In this document: positions 26,527-36,083 of the stretch, in pieces
How positions within the stretch are numbered: position 1 is the stretch's first letter
Layout of the letters: each line of letters begins with the position of its first letter
DNA from: Enhydrobacter aerosaccus
Lineage (GTDB): Bacteria; Pseudomonadota; Alphaproteobacteria; Reyranellales; Reyranellaceae
Direction of reading: 5' to 3'
Length of the DNA: 64,000 nt
Assembly (NCBI RefSeq): GCF_900167455.1
Contig: NZ_FUWJ01000002.1
Location: forward strand, 744,305-808,304
Translations under genes and position numbers: made by a program
The notes under the pieces: generated by a model
Database searches by the model: none
Seen by the model: only the letters and a program-made list of their open reading frames with translations
What the model was told of the DNA's origin: nothing

Positions 26527-29500
26527 CGCGTCGCTCCGCGGGTCGTGCTCAGGTCGGGTGATGTCAGCGAGCCCTTGACGATCGTGACATAGCGATCGTC
26601 ACCGCTCTGCAGCGTGACCGTGGTGTCGATCGTATCGTCGGCGAAACTCGCCCGCCCGTTGATATTGGCCACGGCATTGTTGGCGCCACTCACCTTCTGG
26701 TCCTGGATGGCCAGGCCGCCGGCACTCAGCGTCATCTGACCGGACGTCGGATTCTCGCGGTCGATGAAGCTCTTCAGGACTTGCGCATCGAAGGCCAGTC
26801 CCGAGCTGAAGATGCCGCCGACGCTGGCAGCAAAATGCGCGAAGGCGGTCGATCCCTCCACGACGACGGGATGAAGGTAGCCGCTGACGGTGCCGGCCCC
26901 GGATAGCGCATTGCGGATGTCCTGGGATGAAAGCCCCTGACCCGTGATGTGCAGGCCAGTGGCGTCGACCTTGCCTTCGATCGCGATCGAGAAGCCCGAT
27001 GAGGTCAAGGTATTCTTGCCCATGGTGGCGCGCAGGAACTGGTCGAGCGCCATGCCGCGAAGATCGCCGGCGAGATCGATCGACAGCGCCGGGCCCGACG
27101 CATCGATCTTCCCGGCAAAGGCGACGGCGCCGCCATAGAAATCGCCGGTGAGTTTCGACAGCGTCGTCACGCCGTTGCTCAGCACGGCATCGATGGAAGC
27201 ATGCCCGATCTCGAGCGAGGCCAGCGTCATCGTTTCGGCTTCGAGGGTCAGCTTGGCGTCGAAGGCGCGCAACGCCGTCAGATCGATCGGCTGCTGCGTC
27301 GTCGGGCTTGGGGTCGGCGCCGGATTGCCTTCGACCGGCGCGACATGGGCGATGGACTTCGGATCGATGCCCAGCCACCGATCGACTTTCAGCACACCCG
27401 GGATCTTGAGATCTGCCACGATCTTGAGATGGGCATCGAGCGTCGCGTCGAGCCGGCCATTCATGCGGCTGCCGCGGGCACGGAGCTCGCCGTTGAAGCT
27501 GGCCTTGTCCGCCGTGCCCTTCAGGCTGCCGGTTGCCCGGATATAGCCGACGCCCGACATGGCGCGGCCGCTCGCGACGGATACCAGCGGGCCGGCATCC
27601 TTGGTGTGAAGGAAGAAGCTCTGAAAATCGTAGGCAATGGGTTGCGTGAAGGTCAGCGTTCCGGAAACGCGGCTTTCCGCATCCAGGAAGTTCATCGCCA
27701 CGTCGCGCACCGTCACCGCGGAAAAGGTTCCGGCGACGGCGCCGCTTGCCGTCAACGGGCCGATCTTGCCGTTGAGGAACCGCGGCAACCGGACATAGTC
27801 GAGCAGCCGGTCGGCGTCGGATGCGGCAATGTCGAAGCCAAGATCGAACTTGGGCACGCTGCCGAAATCCTGAACTGTGCCGTGCAAGCCGAGCCTCGCC
27901 CCCACCACATCGGCGATCTTGAAGCCGGCGAGCTGCATCAGATTGCCCTGCAGCGTCGCGTCGCCCTGCACGTCCTTCAGGGTCTGGCCGCGGAAGTCGA
28001 GACTGCCGACCTTCAGCTTCAGCCCGATCTTAGCGGCGTTCGGATCGGGCGCACCGGAAACCGCGTTCGCGGTCGTCGCCTCCGGCTTTGGCAGATAGGA
28101 GTCGAGATCGAAGCGATCCATCTCGGCATGAAGCGTCGCCGCCAAGGGCATCTTGAGGAACACCGTCCCGCCAATGGTGCCGCTGGTTCCATCGAGGGCG
28201 AAGCGACCGTCGGTGATCTGCAGACTGCCGCGGGCGCTGGCCACCTTGCCGTCGATCTTCAGCGTCTGCAGCAGGGCCCGGGACACGCCGCTCATATCGA
28301 CCTCGAGCCAGCCAAGCGTCTGGCGCAGGTGATAACCGACCAGGCCGAAGCGACCGCTCGCGGTATCGACGTCGATCGTCATATCGCCCGGCAGTCGCGC
28401 CTTGAACCGCGGCAAGCTGGCCACGCCCTTCTTGATGTCGAGGACCAGGGACAAATCCCGGATGGCGTCCCGTCGATAGGTGGCTTCGGCGACATCGATC
28501 GTGAGATCGGCATCCATCTCCGACCAGGGCGAGGTGGCGGGCTTGGGAGCACCGGCCACCGCCGCCTTGACCGCGGCCGGCGCGAAATCGATCGGGCGTT
28601 CCAGGATCGCGAGCCACTTGTCGATATCGAGACGCGACAGCGAGAGCCGGCCGGAGAGGCTGCGCGACGGCGCCAGCCCCAACACGAGGGACCCGGTCGC
28701 CGCATCCTGCCCCATGCGCATGTCGAATGTGTTAGCCGCGATCTGCGCCGCCGAAACGACGACGTCTCCCTCGAACGAGAACCGGCCAGCGCCCGAGGTA
28801 TCGAAATCGGGCGCCGTTCCTCCCAGGGCGCTCCAGACGGCGTCGACGAAATCGCTCAGCAGTCCCGTCTCGACCGAGAGATGGCCGCGCGCCGTCCCTT
28901 CCGGCGTCACGGCATCGAGCGTGCCCTTGAAGTCGAGCTTTCCGCTCGATACTTCCAGCGAAAGCTCGGCGGCATGGCCCTTCGCCGTCGCTTCGCCGAC
29001 GCTGGCGGCGAGCTTGAGCGGGATGCCGTTCACCGTGGCGCGGCCATCGATCTCGAACGGTCCTTGGAACGAGGTCACCGATGCCGTGGCGTTCACCTCC
29101 TCGGCGGCGATGGTCTTCTCGTTGCGCGGGTTCCGGTAGGTGATGGTACCGTTCACGATCGCCAGCCGACCGATTGCCAGATGCATGCCCTTGCTCGGGG
29201 CTCCCGCCGCCTGTGTCGACCCGCCGCCAGGATCGAATTGCCAATTGGGCTTGCCGTTGGCGTCCGTTTCCAGAGCGATCGTCGGGCGGTAGAGCGTCAG
29301 CGTCCCGACCTCGATCCGGCCCTGCAACAAGGCCCACCAGGAAGGTGTCACCGCGACCCAGCGCACGTCGATCATCTGCGCGCCCTGAGCGCCGACGGCG
29401 TTGGAGAAGTGCACGCGTCCGGCGCCGATGCCCGGAACCGGGAAGACCGACAGCTTCATCGGTCCGTCGATCACCAGTTCACGCCCGGTGGCGGCCCGCA

Positions 29501-29621
29501 CGGCCTCGATCATCGCTGGCTTGTAGGCTTCGACGTCGATTAGACGCGGCAGCAATGCCAGCGTGGCCGCGATCGCCGCCACAACGCCGACAGCAACGGA
29601 AATCTTCCAGCGCAAACGCAT
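26523..29621 (-). CDS. AsmA family protein
   Basis: Large envelope protein of 1032 aa anchored by one N-terminal membrane helix (about residues 6-26) with the rest in the periplasm. The N-terminal AsmA block (IDVEAYKPAMIEAVRAATGR) and the C-terminal AsmA_2 block (SSQDIRNALSGAGTVSGYL) are recognisable; the middle is repetitive beta-rich sequence. AsmA-like proteins are linked to lipid transport and outer-membrane homeostasis. The frame is open to 29735, but the ATG at 29621 gives the normal N-terminus. Confidence 0.85.
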   Translation of the reverse strand: MRLRWKISVAVGVVAAIAATLALLPRLIDVEAYKPAMIEAVRAATGRELVIDGPMKLSVFPVPGIGAGRVHFSNAVGAQGAQMIDVRWVAVTPSWWALLQGRIEVGTLTLYRPTIALETDANGKPNWQFDPGGGSTQAAGAPSKGMHLAIGRLAIVNGTITYRNPRNEKTIAAEEVNATASVTSFQGPFEIDGRATVNGIPLKLAASVGEATAKGHAAELSLEVSSGKLDFKGTLDAVTPEGTARGHLSVETGLLSDFVDAVWSALGGTAPDFDTSGAGRFSFEGDVVVSAAQIAANTFDMRMGQDAATGSLVLGLAPSRSLSGRLSLSRLDIDKWLAILERPIDFAPAAVKAAVAGAPKPATSPWSEMDADLTIDVAEATYRRDAIRDLSLVLDIKKGVASLPRFKARLPGDMTIDVDTASGRFGLVGYHLRQTLGWLEVDMSGVSRALLQTLKIDGKVASARGSLQITDGRFALDGTSGTIGGTVFLKMPLAATLHAEMDRFDLDSYLPKPEATTANAVSGAPDPNAAKIGLKLKVGSLDFRGQTLKDVQGDATLQGNLMQLAGFKIADVVGARLGLHGTVQDFGSVPKFDLGFDIAASDADRLLDYVRLPRFLNGKIGPLTASGAVAGTFSAVTVRDVAMNFLDAESRVSGTLTFTQPIAYDFQSFFLHTKDAGPLVSVASGRAMSGVGYIRATGSLKGTADKASFNGELRARGSRMNGRLDATLDAHLKIVADLKIPGVLKVDRWLGIDPKSIAHVAPVEGNPAPTPSPTTQQPIDLTALRAFDAKLTLEAETMTLASLEIGHASIDAVLSNGVTTLSKLTGDFYGGAVAFAGKIDASGPALSIDLAGDLRGMALDQFLRATMGKNTLTSSGFSIAIEGKVDATGLHITGQGLSSQDIRNALSGAGTVSGYLHPVVVEGSTAFAHFAASVGGIFSSGLAFDAQVLKSFIDRENPTSGQMTLSAGGLAIQDQKVSGANNAVANINGRASFADDTIDTTVTLQSGDDRYVTIVKGSLTSPDLSTTRGATR

Positions 29622-29842
29622 CGACGACTCTCGCCCAACTCCACCGGATCGGCCCGGACCATACGACGGCCGCTGCGGACAGGGCATCAATCCAAAGAGT
29701 GACCGGGCCTGTCGGCGGCCTTTATCATCGTACAATCAAGGCGTCTTCCCGCACAACGAAACCTCCAATCCACGCCACTGTGTTAGGCTCCAGGGCAAGA
29801 CGCTGCGGCTCGACACGCGGCGCGAATGGGAAGGAAACGACA

Positions 29843-31429
29843 ATGCGGCCACTGATCATGTTGGGCAGCCTGCTGGCTGCCCTTGTCTGCGCCAGTCCGG
29901 TCTTCGCCCAAAAGAGCGGCGGCATCCTGAAGATGTATCACCGCGACAATCCGCCGAGCGCCTCGATCCACGAGGAGGCGACCAACTCGACTGTCGTTCC
30001 CTTCATGGCCGTGTTCAACAATCTGGTCCTTTACGATCAGTCGAAGCCGCAGAACAGCCCCGACGACATCGTCCCCGATCTCGCCGACTCCTGGAGCTGG
30101 AGCGCCGACGGCAAGGACCTGACGTTCAAGCTGCATCCGGGCGTGAAGTGGCACGATGGCCAGCCCTTCACGGCCGAGGACGTCGTCTGCACGCTCAACC
30201 TGCTGACCGGAAAGGGCGAGGACAAGCTGCGCCGCAATCCGCGCCTGACCTGGTACACCAACGTCGACAGCACGAGCACCAATGGCGACCTCGAGGTGAC
30301 GATCCATCTCAAGCGGCCGCAGCCGTCGTTCCTGTCCCTGCTGGCCTCCGGATACTCGCCCATATACCCCTGCCATATCCCCTCGGCGCAGATGCGCACC
30401 AAGCCGATCGGGACGGGTCCCTTCAAGTTCGTCGAGTTCAAGCAGAACGAGGGCATCAAGCTCACCCGCAATCCCGATTACTGGAAGAAGGGACGCCCCT
30501 ATCTCGATGGCATCGAGTTCACCATCGTGCCGAACCGAGCCACGGCCATCCTGAGCTTCGTCTCGGGTCGCTTCGACATCACCTTCCCGTGGGAAGTGAC
30601 GATCCCCTTGCTCAAGGACGTCAAGACGCAGGCGCCCAACGCCGTCTGCCAGACGACGTCGATGAACAACAGCACCAACCTCATCATCAATCGCGACGCG
30701 CCGCCGTTCGACAATCCCGAGCTGCGGCAGGCCCTGTCGCTGGCGATCGACCGCAAGGCCTTCGTCGACATCATCAACCAGGGCGATGCGCAGCTCGGCG
30801 GCGTGATGCAGCCGCCCACCGACGGCGTCTGGGGCCTGCCGGCCGACATACTGGCCACCATTCCCGGCTACGGCCCCGATGTCGCCGCCAATCGAGAGAA
30901 GGCGCGGGCGCTGCTGAAGAAGGCGGGCTACGGGCCGGACAAGCCGATGAAGCTCAAGATCGCCACCCGTGGCATCTCGCTCTACAAGGACCCGGCCGTG
31001 ATCCTTGCCAGCCAGCTCAAGGAGGTCGGGATCGACGCCGACGTCGATATCATCGAGACCTCCCAGTGGTACCCCAAGATCGCGCGCAAGCAGTACTCGG
31101 TCGGGCTGAATACGACCGGCAACGGCGTCGACGACCCCGACCAGAACTACTTCGAGAACTTCTCCTGCAAGTCGGAGCGCAACTACACAGGTTACTGCAA
31201 TCCCGAGATCGAGACGTTGATGGAGCAGCAGTCGGCGGAGACCGACAAGGACAAGCGCCGCAAGCTGGTCAACGAAATCGACCGCAAGCTGCTCGAGGAC
31301 AATGCACGACCCATGATCATGTGGAACCGCGCCGCCATCTGCATGCAGCCCTACGTCAAGGGCTATGTCGCACAGGTGAACAGCGTCTATAACGGCTTCC
31401 GCTTCGAGGACGTGTGGCTGGACAAGTGA
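29843..31429 (+). CDS. Peptide-type ABC transporter substrate-binding protein (family 5)
   Basis: Periplasmic binding protein of 528 aa. The start is the ATG at 29843 with AAGGAAA upstream; the open frame reaches back to 29174 but those residues are the antisense shadow of the AsmA gene. A signal peptide ends at SPVFAQK. Landmarks are LADSWSWSADGKDLTFKLHPGVKWHDG, GTGPFKFVEF and NNSTNLIINRDAPPFDNPELRQALSLAIDRKAF (given in parts here). No permease or ATPase gene adjoins it, so it is an orphan binder. Confidence 0.9.
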   Translation: MRPLIMLGSLLAALVCASPVFAQKSGGILKMYHRDNPPSASIHEEATNSTVVPFMAVFNNLVLYDQSKPQNSPDDIVPDLADSWSWSADGKDLTFKLHPGVKWHDGQPFTAEDVVCTLNLLTGKGEDKLRRNPRLTWYTNVDSTSTNGDLEVTIHLKRPQPSFLSLLASGYSPIYPCHIPSAQMRTKPIGTGPFKFVEFKQNEGIKLTRNPDYWKKGRPYLDGIEFTIVPNRATAILSFVSGRFDITFPWEVTIPLLKDVKTQAPNAVCQTTSMNNSTNLIINRDAPPFDNPELRQALSLAIDRKAFVDIINQGDAQLGGVMQPPTDGVWGLPADILATIPGYGPDVAANREKARALLKKAGYGPDKPMKLKIATRGISLYKDPAVILASQLKEVGIDADVDIIETSQWYPKIARKQYSVGLNTTGNGVDDPDQNYFENFSCKSERNYTGYCNPEIETLMEQQSAETDKDKRRKLVNEIDRKLLEDNARPMIMWNRAAICMQPYVKGYVAQVNSVYNGFRFEDVWLDK

Positions 31430-31459
31430 TGCCGTTGGGCGGCCCCAACACCCGATCCT

Positions 31460-31927
31460 TCAGGCGCTGAGACGGCGCCTGAGCTTGTTGACGGCCTCGT
31501 CCAGGCTCGACAGGAAACGCGACCGATCCCGGCCAGTCATGGGTTTCGGTCCGCCCGTCATCTCACCCATCGCGCGCAGGTTGGCCAGTAGCTCGCGATT
31601 GGCCATCGCCATGCCGATCGACGACGGCGTGAAGGGTACGCCGGTCGAGCCGATCGCCATCGCGCCCTTCTTGAGGCTGCGATCGGCGAGGGGAATGTCG
31701 GCAGTGACGACGATATCGCTCGCTCCGATGCGTTCGACGATCCAGTCGTCGGCGGCATCGAAGCCGTCGCTGACCACCACCCGCTCGATGCGGGGATCGC
31801 GCGGTACATTGATGAAGGTGTTGGCAACGACATAGACCTTGAGACCGTACCGTTCGGCGACGCGATAGATTTCCGCCTTCACCGGACAGGCGTCGGCATC
31901 GACGTAGATCGAGATCGATGTCGTCAT
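31460..31927 (-). CDS. YaiI/YqxD family (DUF188) protein
   Basis: Protein of 155 aa, the usual family length, with a predicted PIN/NYN-like nuclease fold. The N-terminal [17 protein letters not shown], central [17 protein letters not shown] and C-terminal [20 protein letters not shown] are all diagnostic. No function has been fixed for the family. It lies 10 bases after the enolase-superfamily gene on the same strand and may be cotranscribed. Confidence 0.92.
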   Translation of the reverse strand: MTTSISIYVDADACPVKAEIYRVAERYGLKVYVVANTFINVPRDPRIERVVVSDGFDAADDWIVERIGASDIVVTADIPLADRSLKKGAMAIGSTGVPFTPSSIGMAMANRELLANLRAMGEMTGGPKPMTGRDRSRFLSSLDEAVNKLRRRLSA

Positions 31928-31937
31928 GCCGATGGGA

Positions 31938-33041
31938 TCACGCCAGCACCGCGATCTTCTTCCGCTCGATCAGCTTCGTGTCGATGGCGGCTCCCAGGCC
32001 CGGGCCGTTGGGGACATGCACTAGGCCGTCGCGACCGACCACGATGTCCTGCTCCAACCCGTATTTCTGGGCCGCGTCCGGCAGCAGGACCTCGAAGAAT
32101 GTCGTGTTCCGGATCGCGGCGATGACGTGCAGGTTGGCGACGTTGTTCAGCGAATTGCCGCCATGATGGACTTCGTAGTTCATGCGGAAGGCCTCGGCGA
32201 GATGCGCCGTCTTCACCAGCGTGGTGATGCCGCCCTTGACCGCGACGTCGCCGCGCAGGAAGTCGGTCGCCTGATGCATGAGCCAGGGTTGATAGGACTC
32301 GAGCCCGGAGATCGGATATTCGGTGGCGAGGATCGGGATCGAGAGCTGCTGCTTCAGCTTCACGTAGTTGTAGATGTCCTGGTCGTGCAGCGGATCCTCG
32401 TACCAGAAGAAATCCAGCTCCTCGGCTGCCTTGCCGACGCGGACCGCGGCCGGATAGTCGTAGGCCCAGGTCGAATCGAGCATAATCGTGTAGTCGCCGA
32501 CGGCGTTGCGCACCGCCTCGCAAACCTTGATGTCGGTCTGCCACTGCGTCGGCGGATGGATCTTGTAGGCGGCCCAGCCCTGCTCCTTGTACTCGACCGC
32601 TTGCTCGGCATAGGCCTCCGGCGAAGACAGAACGGCCGAACTCGCGTAGGCGGGAACCGACTCGCGATAGGTGCCGAGCAGGCGATGGATCGGCTGGCCC
32701 ATGACCTTGCCGACCAGATCCCACAGCGCGACATCGACGGCACCGATGGCGCGAACGCCGGCGACGCGCTGCTTGCGCCAGAGGTCGGCCACGATGGCCT
32801 CGCGCTGCAGCGGATTGCGGCCGAGCAGCACCGGCTTCAGATGCGTGATGAGCCCCTGCCCGTCCGTCGTCGCGGAATTCGACGCCGAGCCGAGAAAGGC
32901 ATTGCCCTCGACGCCGTGGTCGGTGCGCAGGCTCAGCAGGCCGAGCGCACTCGAGCCGGCAAAGCGACTGTGCAGCCCGTATTGCGTCGGCGGAATGTCG
33001 TCCCAGGCGAACAGAGTCAAGGAAACGTCAGTGATCTTCAT
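31938..33041 (-). CDS. Enolase-superfamily enzyme (mandelate racemase/muconate lactonizing type)
   Basis: Second superfamily member in the window, 367 aa, not closely similar to the one at 14.9-16.1 kb. Metal ligands are in IMLDSTW, FWYEDPL and LATEYP. The lysine motif reads AYKIHPP, so the usual K-x-K is K-x-H, and a histidine sits in VHHGGNS. The ATG at 33041 overlaps the esterase stop by 4 bases, which fixes the start despite an open frame to 33197. Coupling to an esterase suggests a pathway that first frees an acid and then dehydrates or racemises it (inference). Confidence 0.87.
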   Translation of the reverse strand: MKITDVSLTLFAWDDIPPTQYGLHSRFAGSSALGLLSLRTDHGVEGNAFLGSASNSATTDGQGLITHLKPVLLGRNPLQREAIVADLWRKQRVAGVRAIGAVDVALWDLVGKVMGQPIHRLLGTYRESVPAYASSAVLSSPEAYAEQAVEYKEQGWAAYKIHPPTQWQTDIKVCEAVRNAVGDYTIMLDSTWAYDYPAAVRVGKAAEELDFFWYEDPLHDQDIYNYVKLKQQLSIPILATEYPISGLESYQPWLMHQATDFLRGDVAVKGGITTLVKTAHLAEAFRMNYEVHHGGNSLNNVANLHVIAAIRNTTFFEVLLPDAAQKYGLEQDIVVGRDGLVHVPNGPGLGAAIDTKLIERKKIAVLA

Positions 33042-34570
33042 GCGCCCTCCCAGACCTTTCTTTCCGTTGCATAGGGATCGCTTTCGACCCGGCACTCGGT
33101 GTCGAAGATCATCGTCGGCCGATCCGAGGTCGAATAGGCCGGCCAATCCGGCAAACCGCCATGGCCAGGTCGGCCTGTCCGCGCGAAGGCGATCCATGCC
33201 CGCGCCATGCGCTCGCCGAGCGCAAGACGGGCGGGATCGTCACCGGTCAGCGCTGCTGACGGAAGATTGTTGAAGACGAAGGGAATCTCGAGCGTGTGGC
33301 ACGAGCGCAGCCGGCCGCCCAGCACCGGCGTTTCCCAGGCGAACAGATAGACGAACACGTCGCTCTTCTGGGCGAGCTTGCGCTCGGCGATGGCGAGGGA
33401 GAGGCTTCTCACGCCGAGATCGCCGACGATGGCGAGGCCGATGCGGTCGGCGCTCAGCTCGGGCTGGGCCTCCCGATAGGTCGCGATCACCTCGCCGGCA
33501 CGCGCGCCGAGATACGGCGTCATCGCCTCGGTCAGATTGTCGAAGGTGGCCTCGACGACCCATGGCAGGTGACCCAGGAACAGCGCCATCTCGTCCTTGT
33601 TGGTCCCGATCATCAGCGGCACATGCGCGGAAACCGCCGGTGCCGATGGCGCAAACGGGCCACCAGGGAAGATCGCGCCGTCGATCACTGGGTTGAAGCC
33701 TAGCCGGCGGCGGTCGGCGAAGGAGGCGCGGCCGACCGTCGACTGCACCGCATTCTGCGCCTCGAGGATCTGCTCGGCCGGCAGCGTCCGCAGCTTGTCG
33801 GCGTCGTTTGGCGCCAGGCCAAGCGCATCCAGCACTTGTCGCGCGGTCTTCGTTCCGTCCTCGCGATTGGCCATCTGCAGCGCCGGCCCGCTCTGGATGA
33901 TGGCCTTGTGAAAGAGACCCTTGGCCGAAGGCATCGCCATCAGGACGCTGACCTTCGCCCCGCCGCCGGACTCGCCGAAGATCGTGACGTTGCCGGGATC
34001 GCCGCCGAAGGCAGCGATATTGTCGCGCACCCATTCGAGAGCGGCGACGATGTCCTGCATGCCGACGGTGCCCGCCCCGGCAAAGGCCTCTCCCGCCAGA
34101 TCCTCCAGATGGAGATAGCCCAGCGCGCCCAATCGATGGTTGATCGAAACCACGACCACGTCATCGAGGCGGCAAAGATTGGCGCCGTCGGACCACGGCG
34201 AGGATCCCGACCCGGTGATGAAGGCGCCGCCATGGCACCAGAACAGAACCGGCCGCTTCGTGCCGTCGAGGCCCGAGGTCCAGACGTTGAGATAGAGGCA
34301 ATCCTCCGCCGTCGGCTCCCGGCCGCCCAAGGTGAACAGCTCGAGCAGATCCGGCGGCAGGTCGAACACATTCTCCGCCTGGATGGCCCGGTTGCCGTAA
34401 GACGTTGCCTCGCGCACGCCGGACCACGGCGCGACCTTCTGCGGCGCCCTCCAACGCAAGGCATCCACGGGCGGCGCGGCATAGGGAATGCCTTTGAACA
34501 TGATGACGCCACGGTCACGAACGCCGCACAAGCGGCCGCTCGCGGTTTCGACGATACAGCCGTCCGCCAT
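33038..34570 (-). CDS. Type B carboxylesterase/lipase family enzyme
   Basis: Alpha/beta-hydrolase of 510 aa without a signal peptide. The N-terminal FKGIPYAAPPVDALRWRAP, the EDCLYLNVWTS disulfide-type motif and the nucleophile elbow FGESGGGAKVSV are diagnostic; the acid residue should lie near NKDEMALFLG and the histidine near SCHTLEIPFVF. Of two ATGs, 34570 is chosen because AGGAG stands 8 bases ahead of it but only 2 bases from the one at 34576. It is the first gene of a likely esterase, enolase-like, YaiI operon. Confidence 0.88.
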   Translation of the reverse strand: MADGCIVETASGRLCGVRDRGVIMFKGIPYAAPPVDALRWRAPQKVAPWSGVREATSYGNRAIQAENVFDLPPDLLELFTLGGREPTAEDCLYLNVWTSGLDGTKRPVLFWCHGGAFITGSGSSPWSDGANLCRLDDVVVVSINHRLGALGYLHLEDLAGEAFAGAGTVGMQDIVAALEWVRDNIAAFGGDPGNVTIFGESGGGAKVSVLMAMPSAKGLFHKAIIQSGPALQMANREDGTKTARQVLDALGLAPNDADKLRTLPAEQILEAQNAVQSTVGRASFADRRRLGFNPVIDGAIFPGGPFAPSAPAVSAHVPLMIGTNKDEMALFLGHLPWVVEATFDNLTEAMTPYLGARAGEVIATYREAQPELSADRIGLAIVGDLGVRSLSLAIAERKLAQKSDVFVYLFAWETPVLGGRLRSCHTLEIPFVFNNLPSAALTGDDPARLALGERMARAWIAFARTGRPGHGGLPDWPAYSTSDRPTMIFDTECRVESDPYATERKVWEGA

Positions 34571-34596
34571 GCGCATTTCTCCTGAAGCAGTCTCAG

Positions 34597-34610
34597 TATA
34601 AGCTCAGCGG
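34597..34610 (+). promoter_or_regulatory. Candidate -10 element directly before a start codon (possible leaderless mRNA)
   Basis: TATAAG at 34597-34602 matches five of six bases of the sigma70 -10 consensus and ends 8 bases before the ATG at 34611. A transcript starting at the normal distance would begin at or beside the start codon, with no room for a Shine-Dalgarno. No good -35 is visible, so this is tentative. Confidence 0.3.
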
Positions 34611-35336
34611 ATGAACGACAAAGCAAAAGCCGAACTGGCCCCGACCGGCGTTCTGCGTGCCGGTATCAATCTCTCCAACTTCCTGCTGGTCACCGGACGC
34701 AGCGCCAATGGCGATCCGGAAGGCGTATCGCCCGACATGGCGCGCGCGATCGCCGATCGCCTGGGCGTTCCGGTGAAGTACGTCACCTTCAAGTCGCCGG
34801 GGGAACTCGCCGACAAGGTCGACGACGATGTCTGGGACATCGGCAATATCGGCGCCGAGCCGCAGCGCGCGGCGAAGATCGCCTTTACCGCCGCCTATTG
34901 CGAGATCGAGGCGACCTATCTGGTCCCGGCCGGCTCGCCCATCCAATCCATCGCCGATGTCGATCGCAAGGGCGTGCGCATCGTCACCTCGGCGCGCTCC
35001 GCCTACGGGCTGTGGCTCGAGAACAACATCAAGCAGGCGACTCTCATTCAGGCCCCCGGTCTGGACGGCGCCCTCAACAAGTTCATCGACGACAAGCTCG
35101 ACGTGCTGGCGGGTCTTCGTCCCGGTCTCCTCAAGGATATCGAGAAGCTGCCGGGTGCCCGCATCCTCGATGGCAAGTTCAGCGCCGTGCAGCAGGCGGT
35201 CGGTACGCCCAAGCGCAATACCGCAGCGGCCGAGTTCCTTGCCGCGTTCGTGGAGGACGCCAAGAAATCGGGGCTGGTCGCGAGCTTCATCGAGAAGCAC
35301 AAGGTGAAAGGCCTGTCGGTCGCGCCGCTGGCCTGA
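34611..35336 (+). CDS. Family 3 solute-binding-like protein lacking a signal peptide
   Basis: Protein of 241 aa with the fold of polar amino acid-binding proteins: GVLRAGINLSNFLL, then EGVSPDMARAIADRLGVPVKY, IGAEPQRAAKIAFTAAY and a C-terminal FIEKHKVKGLSVAPLA. The N-terminus (MNDKAKAELAPTG) has no hydrophobic leader, and no upstream in-frame start could supply one because the divergent esterase gene begins 40 bases away. It may act in the cytoplasm as a sensor or scavenger. Its stop abuts the stop of the convergent ATPase gene. Confidence 0.8.
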   Translation: MNDKAKAELAPTGVLRAGINLSNFLLVTGRSANGDPEGVSPDMARAIADRLGVPVKYVTFKSPGELADKVDDDVWDIGNIGAEPQRAAKIAFTAAYCEIEATYLVPAGSPIQSIADVDRKGVRIVTSARSAYGLWLENNIKQATLIQAPGLDGALNKFIDDKLDVLAGLRPGLLKDIEKLPGARILDGKFSAVQQAVGTPKRNTAAAEFLAAFVEDAKKSGLVASFIEKHKVKGLSVAPLA

Positions 35337-36083
35337 TCACAGCTCGCTGCGCACGAACTGCCGGAACTCCGGCGTGCGCGGTGCGGCGAACAGCTCCTCG
35401 GTCGGACCGATCTCCCACACCTTGCCTTTGTGCATGAAGACGACGAGATCGGCGACCCTGCGGGCAAATCCCATCTCGTGCGTCACGGTGATCATGGTCA
35501 TGCCGCGACGCGCCAGATCTTCCATGACGCCCAGCACTTCCGCCGTGAGCTCGGGATCGAGCGCCGATGTCACCTCGTCGAACAGCATGACCTGTGGCTG
35601 AAGGGCCAGCGAACGGGCGATCGCGACACGCTGCTGCTGGCCGCCGGAAAGCTGCTCGGGATAGGAGGCTGTCTTGTCGGTGAGGCCGACCAGTCCCAGC
35701 ACGTCCGCCGCCCGCTTCCTGGCTTCTTCCTTCGACTGCTTCTTCACCAGCGTCAGCGCCAGGGTGATGTTGCGTTCGACCGTGAGATGCGGAAACAGAT
35801 TGTAGCTCTGGAACACCATGCCGACATCGCGGCGCAACTGCGCGCGGGCGGCACTGCCGGGCGTGCCGACGGCGTGCCCGCATACGGCGATCGTCCCGCC
35901 CTGTATCGTTTCGAGGCCCGCAATACAGCGCAGCAAGGTGCTCTTGCCCGACCCCGAACGGCCGACGATGGCGACCGTCTGGCCGCGTGCCACATCGAAG
36001 CTGATGCCGTCCAGGACACGCAGCGGCCCGAATTCCTTGATCACGCCGGCGATGCGAACGACGGCATCAGTTTCTTCCGGCAT
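35337..36083 (-). CDS. Polar amino acid-type ABC transporter ATPase (GlnQ/HisP-like)
   Basis: ATPase of 248 aa. Walker A is VGRSGSGKSTLLRC, the signature is LSGGQQQRVAIARSL, Walker B VMLFDEVTSALDPEL, and the switch histidine is in TVTHEMGFA. All are intact. It overlaps the preceding permease gene by 17 bases and is the last gene of the GntR-RpiB-binding protein-permease operon. Confidence 0.93.
   Translation of the reverse strand: MPEETDAVVRIAGVIKEFGPLRVLDGISFDVARGQTVAIVGRSGSGKSTLLRCIAGLETIQGGTIAVCGHAVGTPGSAARAQLRRDVGMVFQSYNLFPHLTVERNITLALTLVKKQSKEEARKRAADVLGLVGLTDKTASYPEQLSGGQQQRVAIARSLALQPQVMLFDEVTSALDPELTAEVLGVMEDLARRGMTMITVTHEMGFARRVADLVVFMHKGKVWEIGPTEELFAAPRTPEFRQFVRSEL

Noticed and set aside
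27201..29543. Long plus-strand open frame opposite the AsmA gene
   Set aside because: Antisense shadow with no recognisable domain; the AsmA frame has a membrane anchor and both family blocks.
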